From contig JALSMT010000022.1 in NCBI GenBank assembly GCA_026987375.1, positions 1 to 47,904 of the forward strand: 47,904 bases of DNA, written 5' to 3'. Below the pieces are notes generated by a model. It had not been told where the DNA came from. It saw only the letters and a list, made by a program, of their open reading frames with translations, and did no database searches. Each line of letters begins with the position of its first letter. The first letter of the stretch is position 1. This document shows positions 15,509 to 24,689 of this stretch, one piece after another. The position numbers and the translations under genes were made by a program. This stretch comes from Thermaceae bacterium. GTDB lineage: Bacteria; Deinococcota; Deinococci; Deinococcales; Marinithermaceae.

Positions 15509-18500
15509 CTAAGCTTGAGCTTTGCGAAGCCAAAAGCGCACGGAGCCGTCGTCTTTATCCTCGATGAGAGTCTCGTAGCCGCCGCCAAAAGCGCCATCCT
15601 CCAGCTTTAACGCCAGCGTTTCTTCGGCAATGCGACGAGAGTGTTTTTCGAGCGCCTTTTTGAAGTTGCCGGTAGCCTGGTAGGTGACGAAAATCCGATC
15701 GGCAACGTGTAAGTCCATTTCCTTACGAGTCTGTTGCAACTTGCGAATCAACTCGCGCGACAGGCCCTCGAGATAAAGTTCATCGTCGTACCTGGTATCG
15801 AGCGCCGCGAGGTAACCGTCTTTTTCCAGCGCGAAGTAACCCTCAGGCGCAAGTGCTTCTACGATTACTTCACTGGGAAGCAGCCGGAATTCGCCAAGTT
15901 CTATCTCCTCATTAGCGCGTACGCGCCGCGCGACCTCTGAGGGATCAGCTTTTAGCAAGGCTTCCCGCACGCGAGGCAGGTCTTTACCGTATTTTCGACC
16001 TAAGATAGGCAGATTAGGCTTGATGCGGTAGCTAAGCAGGGGCTCGTCAGGAGATATGACACGCACCTTTTTGACGTTAAGCTCATCCGCCAGCTCACCT
16101 GCGAAATGCGAAAGGCCTGCCCTGGCTTCTGTGGTCGGGGCCGTGACCAGTAACTCAGGCAAAGGAATTCTCGTTTTGACGCCAGACTTGGCCCGAGCGG
16201 ACCTGGCTAGGCCGACCACATGGATCACTGCGTCCATCCAGCCCACCAGTTTTTCATCGCTATAGGCGGCGTCGCTCGTAGGCCAGGAAGATAGATGAAC
16301 CGAGTCGGGGGCCTCCTTTGCAACAGACCTTACCAGGTTTTGGTAGAGCGACTCGGCAAAGAAAGGCGTAAAGGGGGCGCTCAGGTGCACAACCGTGTTA
16401 AGCGCCTGCCACAGGGTAGCGTAGGCGGATTCGCGGTCTAGCTCGTCCTCGTTTTTCCAGAAACGCCTTCTGTTCCTGCGTACGTACCATTGGGACAACT
16501 CTTCTACCACAAAGCTCCTCAGAGCCCTGGCGGAACCGGTGGGATCATAGTCCTCGAGCCTGGCGGTCACCTCTTCGATTAGCTTCTGAAGTCTCGCGAG
16601 TAGCCAGCGGTCCATCTCCGGCCGCGAAGACAGGGCAGGAGGGCTCAGCAGGGAAGGCCTGTCGAGATTGGCATAGGTTACAAAGAACTTATACGTATTC
16701 CACAGGGTCAGGAAATAGTCACGGACAACGTCGCGGACAAGATTTGGGCCAAAGCGGCGGTTAGCCTCGGGAGGGGCGGAAACATAAACGTACCAGCGCA
16801 GTGCGTCGGCGCCGAACTCCGCGATTATCTCCCAAGGATTCACCACGTTGCCACGCGACTTGGACATCTTGAGACCGGATTCGTCCAGCATCAGGCCGTG
16901 ACAGATGACGTTCTTGAAGGCGACGGAATCGAAAAGCATCGTTCCCAGCTGGTGCAAGCTGTTGAACCAGCCCCTGGTCTGGTCGATGCCCTCAGAGATA
17001 AAGTCCGCCGGAAAACTTCTTTCGAAGACGTCGTGGTTATCGAAGGGGTAGTGATGTTGCGCAAAAGGCATGGCGCCGGAGTCATACCAGACGTCGATAA
17101 CGTAAGGCACGCGCCTCATCTCGCCGCCGCATTTTTCGCACTTGAGGGTAATAGCATCAACGTGCGGTCTGTGCGGGTCGAAGTCTGCGGGCAGGTCTTT
17201 GCCCCAACGCTCTGCGAGCTCGCTATAGCTGCCGATGAGAGCTTGATCGCCGCATTCCTGGCAGGTCCATATTGGCAACGGAGTTCCCCAATAACGGTTT
17301 CTGCTCAGCGCCCAGTCGACCAGGTTGTTCAACCAGTCGCCGTAGCGGCCATGCTTGATGTGCTGCGGCACCCAGTTAATCTCTTCATTGAGCTGCAAAA
17401 GGCGGTCCTTGAAGGCGGTGTTCTTGATGAACCAAGTTTCCGTGGCGTAGTACATCAAAGGCGTTTTGCAGCGCCAGCAGTGAGGGTAGTTGTGCAGGTA
17501 GTCTTCTCGCCTGAATAGCAGTCCGCGATCTCGTAAGTCACGCACGATTTCCTTGTTAGCGTCGCGAAAAAAGACTCCCTGCCAAGGTCCCACGGTCAGC
17601 TTGCCGTCTTCGTCTACGGTAAGTATCAACGGTAAGTCGTATTTACGCGCAATCTCCATGTCTTCGGCGCCGAAGGCGGGAGCTTGGTGAACGATGCCGG
17701 TGCCGTCATCTTTGGTAACATAATCGGCCAAGACGGTGTACCAAGCTTTTTTGGGGGGGGTGACGAAGCGATAGGGGGGTTCGTAGTCCAGTCCCTCCAG
17801 CTCTCTTCCGGGCCACGATTTTATAATTTCGGCCTCTTCGCCGAGCAAAGAACGGCCCAAGCTTGTTTCGAGTATGAGAACTTCCCCGTCCGCCCTAAAG
17901 GCGCTGTAGTCGAAGTCTGGGTTGAGCGCGGCGGCGGCGTTGCCAGGCAAAGTCCATGGCGTGGTGGTCCAGACCAACATGCTCACGCGCTCATTTTCCA
18001 AGCCGATAGCCGCGGCGTTCTTTAAGGTAAACCTTACGTATACGGAGGGGTCGGTGATTTCCGCGTATCCTTGCGCTACTTCGTGGCTGGAAAGCGGTGT
18101 GCCGCAACGTGGGCAATAGGGCACGACTTTGTAGTCACGATAAAGCAGGTCTTTTTCCCAGAGCTTCTTGAGGCTCCACCATACCGATTCTATATAGCTG
18201 GAGTCCAGCGTGCGGTAGGCGTTATCAAGGTCAACCCAGTAGGCAATGCGCTCGGAAAACCTACGCCATTCGCTTTCGTATTCAAAAACCGAATTACGAC
18301 AAGCCTCGTTGAACTTCTCGATACCGTAAGCTTCAATCTCGTGCTTGTGCTTGAGACCAAGCTTTTTCTCCACCTCTAGCTCCACGGGCAGGCCGTGGGT
18401 ATCCCAACCGCCTTTGCGCGGTACGTGAAAACCCTGCATGAGCTTGAATCGTGGAAAAAGGTCCTTATAACTGCGGGCCTGGGCGTGGTGCACACCAGGT

Positions 18501-18670
18501 CTGCCGTTGGCAGTGGGCGGCCCCTCGTAAAAGTTGAACTGCTCAGATCCGGAGTTGTGCGCAAAACTGCGTTCGATGATGTGGTGCTTTCTCCAAAACT
18601 CCAGTACGGACTCTTCGAGCTCGGGGAAACTCTTGTCTTCGACCGGTTTAAAGATCGTCTCGTCTGCCAT
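15509..18670 (-). CDS. ileS: Isoleucyl-tRNA synthetase, type 2 (GVHH signature)
   Basis: 1053 residues from the ATG at 18670, which has a strong GGAGGTGG ribosome site. It charges tRNA-Ile and edits Val. The architecture is the eukaryotic-like IleRS2: catalytic core, large CP1 editing domain ([18 protein letters not shown]), KMSKSRGN loop, and long anticodon/C-terminal domains. The class I HIGH motif reads GVHH (residues 59-62, [15 protein letters not shown]), with the first His and third Gly exchanged relative to the Thermus HVGH form. IleRS2 enzymes are generally mupirocin-resistant, and a published subgroup with this swapped GxHH motif is reported to be hyper-resistant. The leader is a T-box riboswitch, so expression should rise when tRNA-Ile is uncharged. 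The open frame extends 22 codons further upstream, but those lie in the riboswitch. Confidence 0.96.
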   Translation of the reverse strand: MADETIFKPVEDKSFPELEESVLEFWRKHHIIERSFAHNSGSEQFNFYEGPPTANGRPGVHHAQARSYKDLFPRFKLMQGFHVPRKGGWDTHGLPVELEVEKKLGLKHKHEIEAYGIEKFNEACRNSVFEYESEWRRFSERIAYWVDLDNAYRTLDSSYIESVWWSLKKLWEKDLLYRDYKVVPYCPRCGTPLSSHEVAQGYAEITDPSVYVRFTLKNAAAIGLENERVSMLVWTTTPWTLPGNAAAALNPDFDYSAFRADGEVLILETSLGRSLLGEEAEIIKSWPGRELEGLDYEPPYRFVTPPKKAWYTVLADYVTKDDGTGIVHQAPAFGAEDMEIARKYDLPLILTVDEDGKLTVGPWQGVFFRDANKEIVRDLRDRGLLFRREDYLHNYPHCWRCKTPLMYYATETWFIKNTAFKDRLLQLNEEINWVPQHIKHGRYGDWLNNLVDWALSRNRYWGTPLPIWTCQECGDQALIGSYSELAERWGKDLPADFDPHRPHVDAITLKCEKCGGEMRRVPYVIDVWYDSGAMPFAQHHYPFDNHDVFERSFPADFISEGIDQTRGWFNSLHQLGTMLFDSVAFKNVICHGLMLDESGLKMSKSRGNVVNPWEIIAEFGADALRWYVYVSAPPEANRRFGPNLVRDVVRDYFLTLWNTYKFFVTYANLDRPSLLSPPALSSRPEMDRWLLARLQKLIEEVTARLEDYDPTGSARALRSFVVEELSQWYVRRNRRRFWKNEDELDRESAYATLWQALNTVVHLSAPFTPFFAESLYQNLVRSVAKEAPDSVHLSSWPTSDAAYSDEKLVGWMDAVIHVVGLARSARAKSGVKTRIPLPELLVTAPTTEARAGLSHFAGELADELNVKKVRVISPDEPLLSYRIKPNLPILGRKYGKDLPRVREALLKADPSEVARRVRANEEIELGEFRLLPSEVIVEALAPEGYFALEKDGYLAALDTRYDDELYLEGLSRELIRKLQQTRKEMDLHVADRIFVTYQATGNFKKALEKHSRRIAEETLALKLEDGAFGGGYETLIEDKDDGSVRFWLRKAQA

Positions 18671-19010
18671 GACCACCTCCAAAAAATAGCGCGCCAAGAG
18701 GCGCGCGCGGACGAAGCAAGCGCTCCGCGGTACCACCGCGCTTCGGGAGAAGACCTCAGGAAGTTCGTGGATTCCAAACAGCGGCCAACGGACTGTTCGT
18801 CAGCCGGGGGCCACAAAACATGGGCCGTTCTCCCGCTCTCTATTGCGCTGTAACGGGCGCACCCGTCAGGGTCTACTCAGCAATTACAAGCCTTTCTTCC
18901 TGCGGCTCCAGGGTGATGGCTGTTTGCGCCCGTTTACCGCCTCGCACCGTCGCGGCTCGCTGTAAAACGGTGCACAAGTGCCGTCCCTATCGTTGCCTTT
19001 ACACCGCCGC
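18671..19010 (-). ncRNA. T-box riboswitch leader of ileS
   Basis: The minus strand carries the diagnostic T-box core GGTGGTACCGCG (18726-18737), whose bulge pairs with the ACCA end of uncharged tRNA. A segment AATAGAGAGCGGG further upstream resembles the conserved AGAGAG region after Stem I, and GAGTAG resembles the Stem I S-turn. An ATC triplet at 18915-18917 could be the isoleucine specifier, but I could not fold Stem I with confidence. The 3' part is a classical switch: GCGCGG at 18736-18741 can pair with CCGCGC at 18705-18710 to make the antiterminator, and that 3' strand overlaps the terminator stem. The upstream limit is approximate. Confidence 0.85.
18681..18706 (-). terminator. Intrinsic attenuator of the ileS T-box leader
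   Basis: On the minus strand GCGCGCC-TCTT-GGCGCGC forms a 7-bp GC-only stem, followed by TATTTTTT. The U-run is immediately followed by the ileS Shine-Dalgarno sequence GGAGGTGG (18673-18680). It competes with the T-box antiterminator for bases 18705-18706. This makes the control transcriptional rather than translational. Confidence 0.85.
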
Positions 19011-19026
19011 CGGGCTGGGTTATAAT
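18998..19026 (+). promoter_or_regulatory. Sigma70-type promoter P1 upstream of the transaldolase
   Basis: TTTACA (18998-19003), 17-nt spacer, TATAAT (19021-19026). The -10 box sits inside an inverted repeat GGCTGG-N8-CCAGCC (19013-19032), which could be an operator. The start of transcription would be near 19033, giving a leader of about 130 nt before the transaldolase ATG. The minus strand of the same segment encodes the beginning of the ileS leader, so the two promoters are back to back. Confidence 0.6.
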
Positions 19027-19086
19027 CCAGCCTCGGAAGGCAAGCGGCTTGCCGTAATCCTACAAAAAGCACGACTGCTAATCAAC

Positions 19087-19115
19087 TTGAAGTCTCGACT
19101 CGAATCAGCTAAAAT
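19087..19115 (+). promoter_or_regulatory. Sigma70-type promoter P2 upstream of the transaldolase
   Basis: TTGAAG (19087-19092), 17-nt spacer, TAAAAT (19110-19115). Transcription should start near 19122, leaving a leader of about 42 nt with the ribosome site AGAGGTAG before the ATG at 19164. This is the nearest and best promoter for tal-rho. Together with P1 it accounts for the non-coding plus strand of 18.84-19.16 kb. Confidence 0.65.
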
Positions 19116-19163
19116 AGCCCAAGCGACCAGAGAGGTAGTTTCCAACAAAAAAAGAGGTAGGTT

Positions 19164-19856
19164 ATGAAGCTATACATAGATACTGCGGACTTACGGGAAA
19201 TCAATGAAATATACGGTTATGGAGTATTGCAGGGGGTAACGACCAACCCCAGCCTGGTGGCCAAGGCGCTAACCTCCGCCGGAGAAACATTTTCCTCAGA
19301 GGACGCTTTCTATGCGCGCTTTAAAGAGGTCATCAAGCAGATTGCCACACTGGTTAAGGCGCCAGTATCTGCGGAGGTTCTATCCAGCAAGGCCGAAGAT
19401 ATGTATAAAGAGGCCAAAGAACTGGCTGCAATAGACGAAAACGTGGTTATAAAGCTGCCCATGAACGAAGAAGGCTTGCAGACATGTAGTAAGCTGGCTA
19501 CGGACGGAATAGCGGTAAACATGACGCTCGTATTCTCAGCGAATCAGGCGCTACTTGCCGCGCGAGCGGGCGCAAAATACATAAGCCCTTTCATTGGCAG
19601 AATAGACGACACCGGCGCAGACGGCATGCAGCTTATCAGGGACATCCGCGAGATAGGCGACATTCACGGATTGACCGCTGAAATAATTGCGGCGTCAGTA
19701 AGGCACCCGCAACACGTTACCCAAGCGGCTCTAGCGGGCGCGCACATCGCTACAGTACCGTACAAAGTAATTCGCGCCATGGTAAAACATCCGCTTACGG
19801 ACATCGGAATCAGACGGTTCCTGAGTGATTGGGAGAAAGCAAAGCGAGAACTATGA
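19164..19856 (+). CDS. tal: Transaldolase (small TalC/Fsa-family type)
   Basis: 230 residues, the short decameric class. It transfers a dihydroxyacetone unit between sugar phosphates in the non-oxidative pentose phosphate pathway. The Schiff-base lysine is in [12 protein letters not shown], with family motifs [39 protein letters not shown] and [10 protein letters not shown]. Two positions separate true transaldolases from fructose-6-phosphate aldolase: E. coli FSA has Gln in FAQV and Tyr in APYV, whereas here they are Glu (SAEV) and Phe (SPFI), which points to transaldolase. The ATG has AGAGGTAG upstream. The stop overlaps the rho ATG as ATGA, so the two are translationally coupled. Confidence 0.92.
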   Translation: MKLYIDTADLREINEIYGYGVLQGVTTNPSLVAKALTSAGETFSSEDAFYARFKEVIKQIATLVKAPVSAEVLSSKAEDMYKEAKELAAIDENVVIKLPMNEEGLQTCSKLATDGIAVNMTLVFSANQALLAARAGAKYISPFIGRIDDTGADGMQLIRDIREIGDIHGLTAEIIAASVRHPQHVTQAALAGAHIATVPYKVIRAMVKHPLTDIGIRRFLSDWEKAKREL

Positions 19857-21139
19857 GCAAGAAAAAAACGATTAACAAGACAGAGAGCGTCCAGGGCTAC
19901 AAAGAACTAAACAGCAAGATACTTCCCGAGCTGCATCTTCTAGCGGCGCAACTGGGTTTGCAGAATTACAAGAAGATGGGCAAGGACGAACTGGTAATGG
20001 CGATAATGGAACACCAGGCCCAAGATGAGGGCCTATCTATTGCCAAGGGATACTTAGAAACCAGCTCTGACGGCTATGGCTTCTTGCAAGATAACGTCTA
20101 CAATCTGGAGTCGCGCAGTGTAATAGTCAGCGCCGGCCTGATAAAGCAATTTCAACTGCGCACAGGCGACTACATAGTGGGCAAGGCGCGTCCGCCGCGT
20201 GAGAACGAAAAATACGGCACCCTCACCAGGGTAGAGGCGATAAACGGCCTGGAACCGGCACAAGCCGTCAAGAGACCAAAGTTCGACGACCTTATTCCGC
20301 AATTCCCTGAAACGCAGCTCGTACTGGAAACGGAACCGGACGAGCTGTCTACCAGGGTGATCGACCTGCTGGTTCCAATCGGTAGGGGGCAGCGCGGGCT
20401 GATAGTCGCCCCTCCCAAGGCCGGCAAGACCACCTTGCTGAAGAAGATAGCCAACGCCATAGTTCACAACGAGAAGGACGTAAAGGTCATCGTTCTTCTG
20501 ATTGACGAAAGGCCCGAAGAGGTAACGGACTTTCGCGAGTCCGTCAGGGATGCAGAGGTAATAGCAAGCACCTTCGACGAGCCTCCGCAGAATCACATTC
20601 GCGTAGCTGAGTTCGTACACGAAAGAGCCAGGCGCGTGGTGGAAGAAGGCGGCCACGTGGTGATACTGCTAGATTCAATTACCAGGCTAGCCCGCGCCAA
20701 CAACCTAGTAACACCGCCGACTGGGCGCACCCTTTCCGGCGGACTGGATTCGGCAGCGTTGCACTTCCCCAAGCGCTTTTTGGGCGCGGCGCGCAACATT
20801 CGCGGCGGCGGATCGTTAACGATACTCGCGACGGCGCTAGTAGAGACAGGCAGCCGCATGGACGACGTCATTTTCGAGGAGTTCAAGGGCACGGGCAACA
20901 TGGAGCTGCACTTATCGCGCAGGCTCGAAGAGAGACGCGTCTTCCCGGCTATAGATATCCTCAAGTCTGGCACCCGCCGGGAAGAGCTGTTGCTGGGCGA
21001 AGAAGTATTGCACAAGATGTGGCTGCTCCGCAAGGTATTGGCGGATATGGACCCAGCAGAAGCAATGGAAATGCTCCTGGGGCGTCTTAAGAGGACGAAG
21101 TCCAATAAGGAATTCTTAGCAACATTAGCTGGCAAATGA
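19853..21139 (+). CDS. rho: Transcription termination factor Rho
   Basis: 428 residues, close to E. coli Rho (419). It is a hexameric RNA-dependent ATPase/translocase that ends transcription. The N-terminal helical part ([23 protein letters not shown]) leads into the cold-shock-like primary RNA site (SDGYGFLQ). The ATPase core has Walker [11 protein letters not shown], the arginine/Glu region [12 protein letters not shown], Walker [14 protein letters not shown], the Q-loop and [21 protein letters not shown]-loop. The ATG at 19853 is chosen because it overlaps the transaldolase stop (ATGA) and matches the family N-terminus; the frame remains open for eight more codons upstream. The lysine-rich MSKKKTINK start is a short basic leader. 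Confidence 0.97.
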   Translation: MSKKKTINKTESVQGYKELNSKILPELHLLAAQLGLQNYKKMGKDELVMAIMEHQAQDEGLSIAKGYLETSSDGYGFLQDNVYNLESRSVIVSAGLIKQFQLRTGDYIVGKARPPRENEKYGTLTRVEAINGLEPAQAVKRPKFDDLIPQFPETQLVLETEPDELSTRVIDLLVPIGRGQRGLIVAPPKAGKTTLLKKIANAIVHNEKDVKVIVLLIDERPEEVTDFRESVRDAEVIASTFDEPPQNHIRVAEFVHERARRVVEEGGHVVILLDSITRLARANNLVTPPTGRTLSGGLDSAALHFPKRFLGAARNIRGGGSLTILATALVETGSRMDDVIFEEFKGTGNMELHLSRRLEERRVFPAIDILKSGTRREELLLGEEVLHKMWLLRKVLADMDPAEAMEMLLGRLKRTKSNKEFLATLAGK

Positions 21140-21141
21140 GG

Positions 21142-21147
21142 TATAAT
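21142..21147 (+). promoter_or_regulatory. -10 box (TATAAT) for the LysM/M23 peptidase gene
   Basis: A consensus TATAAT lies 2 nt after the rho stop. A Shine-Dalgarno TGGAGG follows at 21154-21159, 8 nt before the GTG at 21168, so the transcript would begin almost at the ribosome site. No convincing -35 was found. Readthrough from rho is also possible. Confidence 0.5.
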
Positions 21148-21167
21148 TTCCGCTGGAGGCCGGCGCG

Positions 21168-22337
21168 GTGAGGAGCCTGGAAGGCTTAATAAAACTTCTA
21201 TTCGCTGGAGCGCTCTTCGCCATACCCATGTCTCCGCTAGACATGATTCCCGAAGAAGGAGCGGCGCAGAGTACGCCTTCAGAAGAGGTCATAGTCCTCA
21301 AACCGGCGCCAAAATACGGGGTGATATTTCACACGGTCCGGCCTGGCGAGTCGCTATTGCTTCTTGCAAAAAGATACGGCAGCGCGGTCGGTGACATCAA
21401 AAAGGCTTCAAAGATCGACAGTGTTACTCTAAAGCCTGGCCAGCCGCTGCAAATCCCCATAAGAATACACGACAGCAGGAAAGAACCCAGGCTTCCTCCT
21501 GGAGTGTTGGTTTACTCCGTCAGAAAAGGCGATACCTTGGACGGGATAGCCAGCAATTATGGTCTGAAGGTAATAGACATAGTATCGGCCAATCCGGACA
21601 TGGCCAGCCTTGATCGGTTGCCATTGGGGGCAAGACTGTATATACCCACTTCCAGCACCGGTTTGCTGATCAAGGTGGAGAAAGGCGACACCTTAGAGAC
21701 CATAGCCCGCCGTTATCGTGTAGACATCCTCAAGCTCGCCAAATTGAACGGAGTAACCGACCCTACGGAGGTCAAGCCGGGAGACGCCTTACTCGTGCCG
21801 GGCGTAGCCGCCAAAGAAGCAATGGTGAGGCTGGAGCAGCGACGCGAGGAGGAAAAGAGAAAGGCCGCGGAAAGACGTCGCAAACTGGCTGCGCAGAGAG
21901 CGGCCCGCCTGAGACAGGTCGCCTACCGAGGCGGGACGTCGGCGCGAGGCTTCCAGTGGCCACTCAGCCATTTCAAGATAACCGCCTATTATCATGACGC
22001 ACATTACTATCGCCGTTTTCACCGCGTCCATACAGGAATAGACTTGGCGGCTCCGCAAGGGACTCCCATCTACGCCGCCAAAGGGGGCGTTGTCGAAGAA
22101 GCGGGTTGGACGCGCGTAGGTTATGGCTACTACGTCAAGCTAAACCACGGTGGGGGAGTAGAAACGTTATACGGTCACATGTCGCGAATATCGGTACGCA
22201 GAGGGCAGCGCGTAAAACAGGGTTCCCTTCTGGGCTACGTTGGCAGGACGGGCTTTGCTACGGGGCCCCATCTGCATTTCGAAGTGCGTATAGGCGGCAG
22301 AACGAGAAACCCGTGGTCGTACCTACCGCATAGATGA
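21168..22337 (+). CDS. LysM-domain M23 family metallopeptidase (murein hydrolase)
   Basis: 389 residues. After a hydrophobic N-terminus (residues 8-20) that probably serves as signal or anchor, three LysM peptidoglycan-binding repeats follow (HTVRPGESLLLLAKRYG, YSVRKGDTLDGIASNYG, IKVEKGDTLETIARRYR). Next comes a strongly charged Arg/Lys/Glu coiled coil (about 220-250), then a C-terminal M23/LytM domain with zinc motif HTGIDLAAP and GPHLHFEV. All catalytic residues appear present, so it should cut peptidoglycan cross-links, or act as an EnvC/NlpD-type amidase activator if activity is lost. The start is GTG at 21168 with TGGAGG upstream. It lies 28 nt after rho and 11 nt before pdxS on the same strand. 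Confidence 0.9.
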   Translation: MRSLEGLIKLLFAGALFAIPMSPLDMIPEEGAAQSTPSEEVIVLKPAPKYGVIFHTVRPGESLLLLAKRYGSAVGDIKKASKIDSVTLKPGQPLQIPIRIHDSRKEPRLPPGVLVYSVRKGDTLDGIASNYGLKVIDIVSANPDMASLDRLPLGARLYIPTSSTGLLIKVEKGDTLETIARRYRVDILKLAKLNGVTDPTEVKPGDALLVPGVAAKEAMVRLEQRREEEKRKAAERRRKLAAQRAARLRQVAYRGGTSARGFQWPLSHFKITAYYHDAHYYRRFHRVHTGIDLAAPQGTPIYAAKGGVVEEAGWTRVGYGYYVKLNHGGGVETLYGHMSRISVRRGQRVKQGSLLGYVGRTGFATGPHLHFEVRIGGRTRNPWSYLPHR

Positions 22338-22348
22338 GGAGATAAAAA

Positions 22349-23230
22349 ATGAAAAAAGGGACGCAATTGGTAAAAACCGGCTTCGCGGAGATGTTTAAAG
22401 GCGGCGTCATAATGGACGTTACGAATGCGGCGCAGGCCAAGATAGCAGAAGAAGCCGGAGCGGTAGCCGTCATGGCTCTCGAAAGGGTGCCCGCAGACAT
22501 CAGAGCCCAAGGCGGCGTAGCCAGAATGTCCGACCCTAAGATAATCAAAGAGATCATAGCCGCGGTGTCGATACCCGTTATGGCCAAGGCGCGCATAGGT
22601 CACTTCGTCGAGGCGCAGATATTGGAAGCTCTGGGAGTCGATTTTGTAGACGAATCCGAGGTGCTAACCCCCGCGGACGAGGAGCACCACATAGATAAAT
22701 GGCCGTTTAAGGTGCCTTTCGTCAACGGCGCTAGAGACTTGGGCGAGGCGTTAAGGAGAATATCTGAGGGCTCCGCCATGATTAGGACTAAGGGCGAGGC
22801 GGGAACCGGCAACGTCGTGGAGGCAGTGAGGCACGCTCGCAGCGTCATGAAAGCCATACGCCGTATTGGGGCGATGAGGTCTGATGAGCTGGTGGCTGAA
22901 GCCAAGAGTTTGCAAGCGCCGCTGGAACTGGTGAGGTACGTCCATGAGCACGGTAAGCTACCTGTCGTTAACTTTGCCGCCGGAGGAATAGCCACCCCAG
23001 CAGACGCTGCGTTGATGATGCAACTGGGAATGGACGGCGTATTTGTGGGTTCGGGGATCTTCAAATCGGGTGACCCGGCAAGGCGCGCTAAAGCCATTGT
23101 GAAGGCCGTAACCCACTACAAAGACCCAGACGTGCTGGCTCAGGTTAGCGAGGACCTGGGAGAGCCCATGGTTGGGATTAACTTAGACACTCTCAGTGAA
23201 GAAGAAAAGATGGCGAAGCGCGGTTGGTGA
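22349..23230 (+). CDS. pdxS: Pyridoxal 5'-phosphate synthase, lyase subunit PdxS
   Basis: 293 residues, standard for PdxS. It builds PLP from ribose 5-phosphate, glyceraldehyde 3-phosphate and ammonia in the DXP-independent route. Signature segments are [40 protein letters not shown], the catalytic lysine region [11 protein letters not shown], the second lysine in [11 protein letters not shown], and the phosphate-binding [19 protein letters not shown] plus [11 protein letters not shown]. The ATG has GAGGAG at good spacing. The partner glutaminase PdxT follows 63 nt downstream. No close MocR-type PdxR regulator gene is in the window. Expected to form a dodecamer in the cytoplasm. Confidence 0.97.
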   Translation: MKKGTQLVKTGFAEMFKGGVIMDVTNAAQAKIAEEAGAVAVMALERVPADIRAQGGVARMSDPKIIKEIIAAVSIPVMAKARIGHFVEAQILEALGVDFVDESEVLTPADEEHHIDKWPFKVPFVNGARDLGEALRRISEGSAMIRTKGEAGTGNVVEAVRHARSVMKAIRRIGAMRSDELVAEAKSLQAPLELVRYVHEHGKLPVVNFAAGGIATPADAALMMQLGMDGVFVGSGIFKSGDPARRAKAIVKAVTHYKDPDVLAQVSEDLGEPMVGINLDTLSEEEKMAKRGW

Positions 23231-23293
23231 ACGTGCTGTTGCTTAATTCCAGTTAGGAGCCTTAAGTACAAAGTCTAAGGGCAGGTTGGTAAA

Positions 23294-23875
23294 GTGCGCA
23301 GATATCCGAGAATCGGAGTTTTGGCCTTACAAGGAGACTTTCGCGAGCACCGCCTGATGCTAGAGAGCGTCGGCGCAGAGGTAGTCGAGGTAAGGCTCCC
23401 CAAGCATCTGCGAGACGTTAGCGGACTCATTATTCCTGGTGGAGAATCTACGACTATCGGCAAACTGGCCCGGGAATATGAAATAGACGAGGCGGTTAAA
23501 GAGAAACGCAAAAAAGAGGGCTTGGCAATCTGGGGAACATGCGCCGGGGCGATCTGGATAGCGCAGAGAATTATAGGGCACCAGCAGCCGCACTTGCCGC
23601 TAATGGATATAGCGGTGCGTCGTAACGCCTTTGGAAGGCAGGTGGATTCGTTCGAGGCGCTGCTGGAGATCGCTGGACTAAACACTCCGTTCAAGGGAGT
23701 ATTTATCAGGGCGCCGGAAATTGTAGACGTGGGCAGCCAAGTAGAAGTGCTGTCACGCTATCAGGGTAAAATAGTCTTCGCCCGGCAAGGAAACGCCTGG
23801 GCGACTTCTTTTCACCCAGAGCTTACCGATGACGCCCGCCTCCACGAAATGTTCATAAGTACAGCGAAAAACTAG
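23294..23875 (+). CDS. pdxT: Pyridoxal 5'-phosphate synthase, glutaminase subunit PdxT
   Basis: 193 residues, a class I glutamine amidotransferase that hydrolyses glutamine and channels ammonia to PdxS. Visible are IGVLALQGDFREH, IIPGGESTTIGKL, the nucleophile in WGTCAGAIWIA, and the His-Glu pair in TSFHPELTDD. The catalytic triad is therefore intact. The start is GTG at 23294. The 63-nt gap after pdxS holds no clear promoter. The stop codon lies inside the 5' arm of a terminator hairpin shared with the convergent tpiA. Confidence 0.95.
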   Translation: MRRYPRIGVLALQGDFREHRLMLESVGAEVVEVRLPKHLRDVSGLIIPGGESTTIGKLAREYEIDEAVKEKRKKEGLAIWGTCAGAIWIAQRIIGHQQPHLPLMDIAVRRNAFGRQVDSFEALLEIAGLNTPFKGVFIRAPEIVDVGSQVEVLSRYQGKIVFARQGNAWATSFHPELTDDARLHEMFISTAKN

Positions 23876-23908
23876 CCACCACCTGAGTATTCCAAGTGGT
23901 GGCTAGTT
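23870..23908. terminator. Terminator hairpin between convergent pdxT and tpiA
   Basis: A perfect 13-bp inverted repeat (23870-23882 with 23896-23908) has a 13-nt loop. On the minus strand the stem is followed by TTTTTCG, making a standard intrinsic terminator for the gap-pgk-tpiA transcript. On the plus strand there is no U-run after the stem, so termination of pdxT would be weaker. Confidence 0.8.
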
Positions 23909-23914
23909 GAAGGC

Positions 23915-24685
23915 TTAGACGGCGGCGCGTATCATTTGCGAAAAGGAATCGATTTTTAGGCTGGCGCCGCCAACCAACCCGCCGTCAACGTCTGCCTGCG
24001 ACATGATTTCAGCGGTATTGGCAGGCTTCATGGAGCCGCCGTAGAGAATGCGTGCTTTGCTGGCGATTTCTTCGCCGTAGGTATCCGCGATGAAGGAGCG
24101 TATAGCGTGCGCCATTTCTTGAGCGTCGGAGGCGGAGGCGGTCTTACCGGTACCGATGGCCCAGACGGGCTCATAGGCGACGACTATCTCCTGCCCGGTG
24201 GCCAACTCCACCCCCTGCAGACTCTCGCTGAGCTGCTCGAGCGTGAAAGCAACAGCATGCCCGGATTCGCGAACCTCTAGTTTCTCGCCAACGCAGACGA
24301 TCGGCGTCAGTCCCACCTCCATAGCGCGTCGCGCTTTAGAGGCTACCAGCTGGCTGCTCTCACCCCAGTAAGCGCGCCGCTCACTGTGCCCTACTATGGC
24401 AAAAGTAGAGCCCAAGTCAAAGAGCTGTTCGGCGGCCACTTCGCCGGTAAAAGCGCCGAATGAATGCGCGGATACGTCCTGCCCGCCGTAGAGGACCCCG
24501 CTGCCGGCAAGCAATTCGGCGGCGACGGCCAGCAGCGGAAAGGAAGGCATAATGGCGACGTCCAGCGCCTTCAACGCCCCAGAAGCGAGATCGGGATTGG
24601 CCTCCAGAAAGGCAGAAAACCAGTTAACTGCTTCGCTTGAGGTCTTGTTCATCTTCCAGTTGCCTGCTAAGAGAGGTTTACGCAA
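23915..24685 (-). CDS. tpiA: Triosephosphate isomerase
   Basis: 256 residues, the usual TIM length. It interconverts dihydroxyacetone phosphate and glyceraldehyde 3-phosphate. The catalytic residues are visible: Lys in AGNWKMNK, His in VGHSERRAYWGE, Glu in VAYEPVWAIGTGKTAS, and the phosphate-binding RILYGGSMKPANTAEI with DGGLVGGASLK. It starts 4 nt after the pgk stop and is the last gene of gap-pgk-tpiA. This gene order puts three successive steps of lower glycolysis on one message. Confidence 0.97.
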   Translation of the reverse strand: MRKPLLAGNWKMNKTSSEAVNWFSAFLEANPDLASGALKALDVAIMPSFPLLAVAAELLAGSGVLYGGQDVSAHSFGAFTGEVAAEQLFDLGSTFAIVGHSERRAYWGESSQLVASKARRAMEVGLTPIVCVGEKLEVRESGHAVAFTLEQLSESLQGVELATGQEIVVAYEPVWAIGTGKTASASDAQEMAHAIRSFIADTYGEEIASKARILYGGSMKPANTAEIMSQADVDGGLVGGASLKIDSFSQMIRAAV

Positions 24686-24689
24686 AGAA

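Noticed and set aside
18671-18736. In-frame upstream extension of ileS
   Set aside because: It would translate the attenuator and T-box core, and the ATG at 18670 has a near-perfect ribosome site.
19027-19115. A possible tRNA in the transaldolase leader (CTCGAATC and a small GGCAAG/CTTGCC hairpin)
   Set aside because: No acceptor stem, D-loop or anticodon arm can be formed; the TAAAAT box lies in the same segment.
23231-23293. A separate promoter for pdxT in the 63-nt gap after pdxS
   Set aside because: TTAATT and TACAAA are present, but the spacing and sequence are poor; cotranscription with pdxS is simpler.
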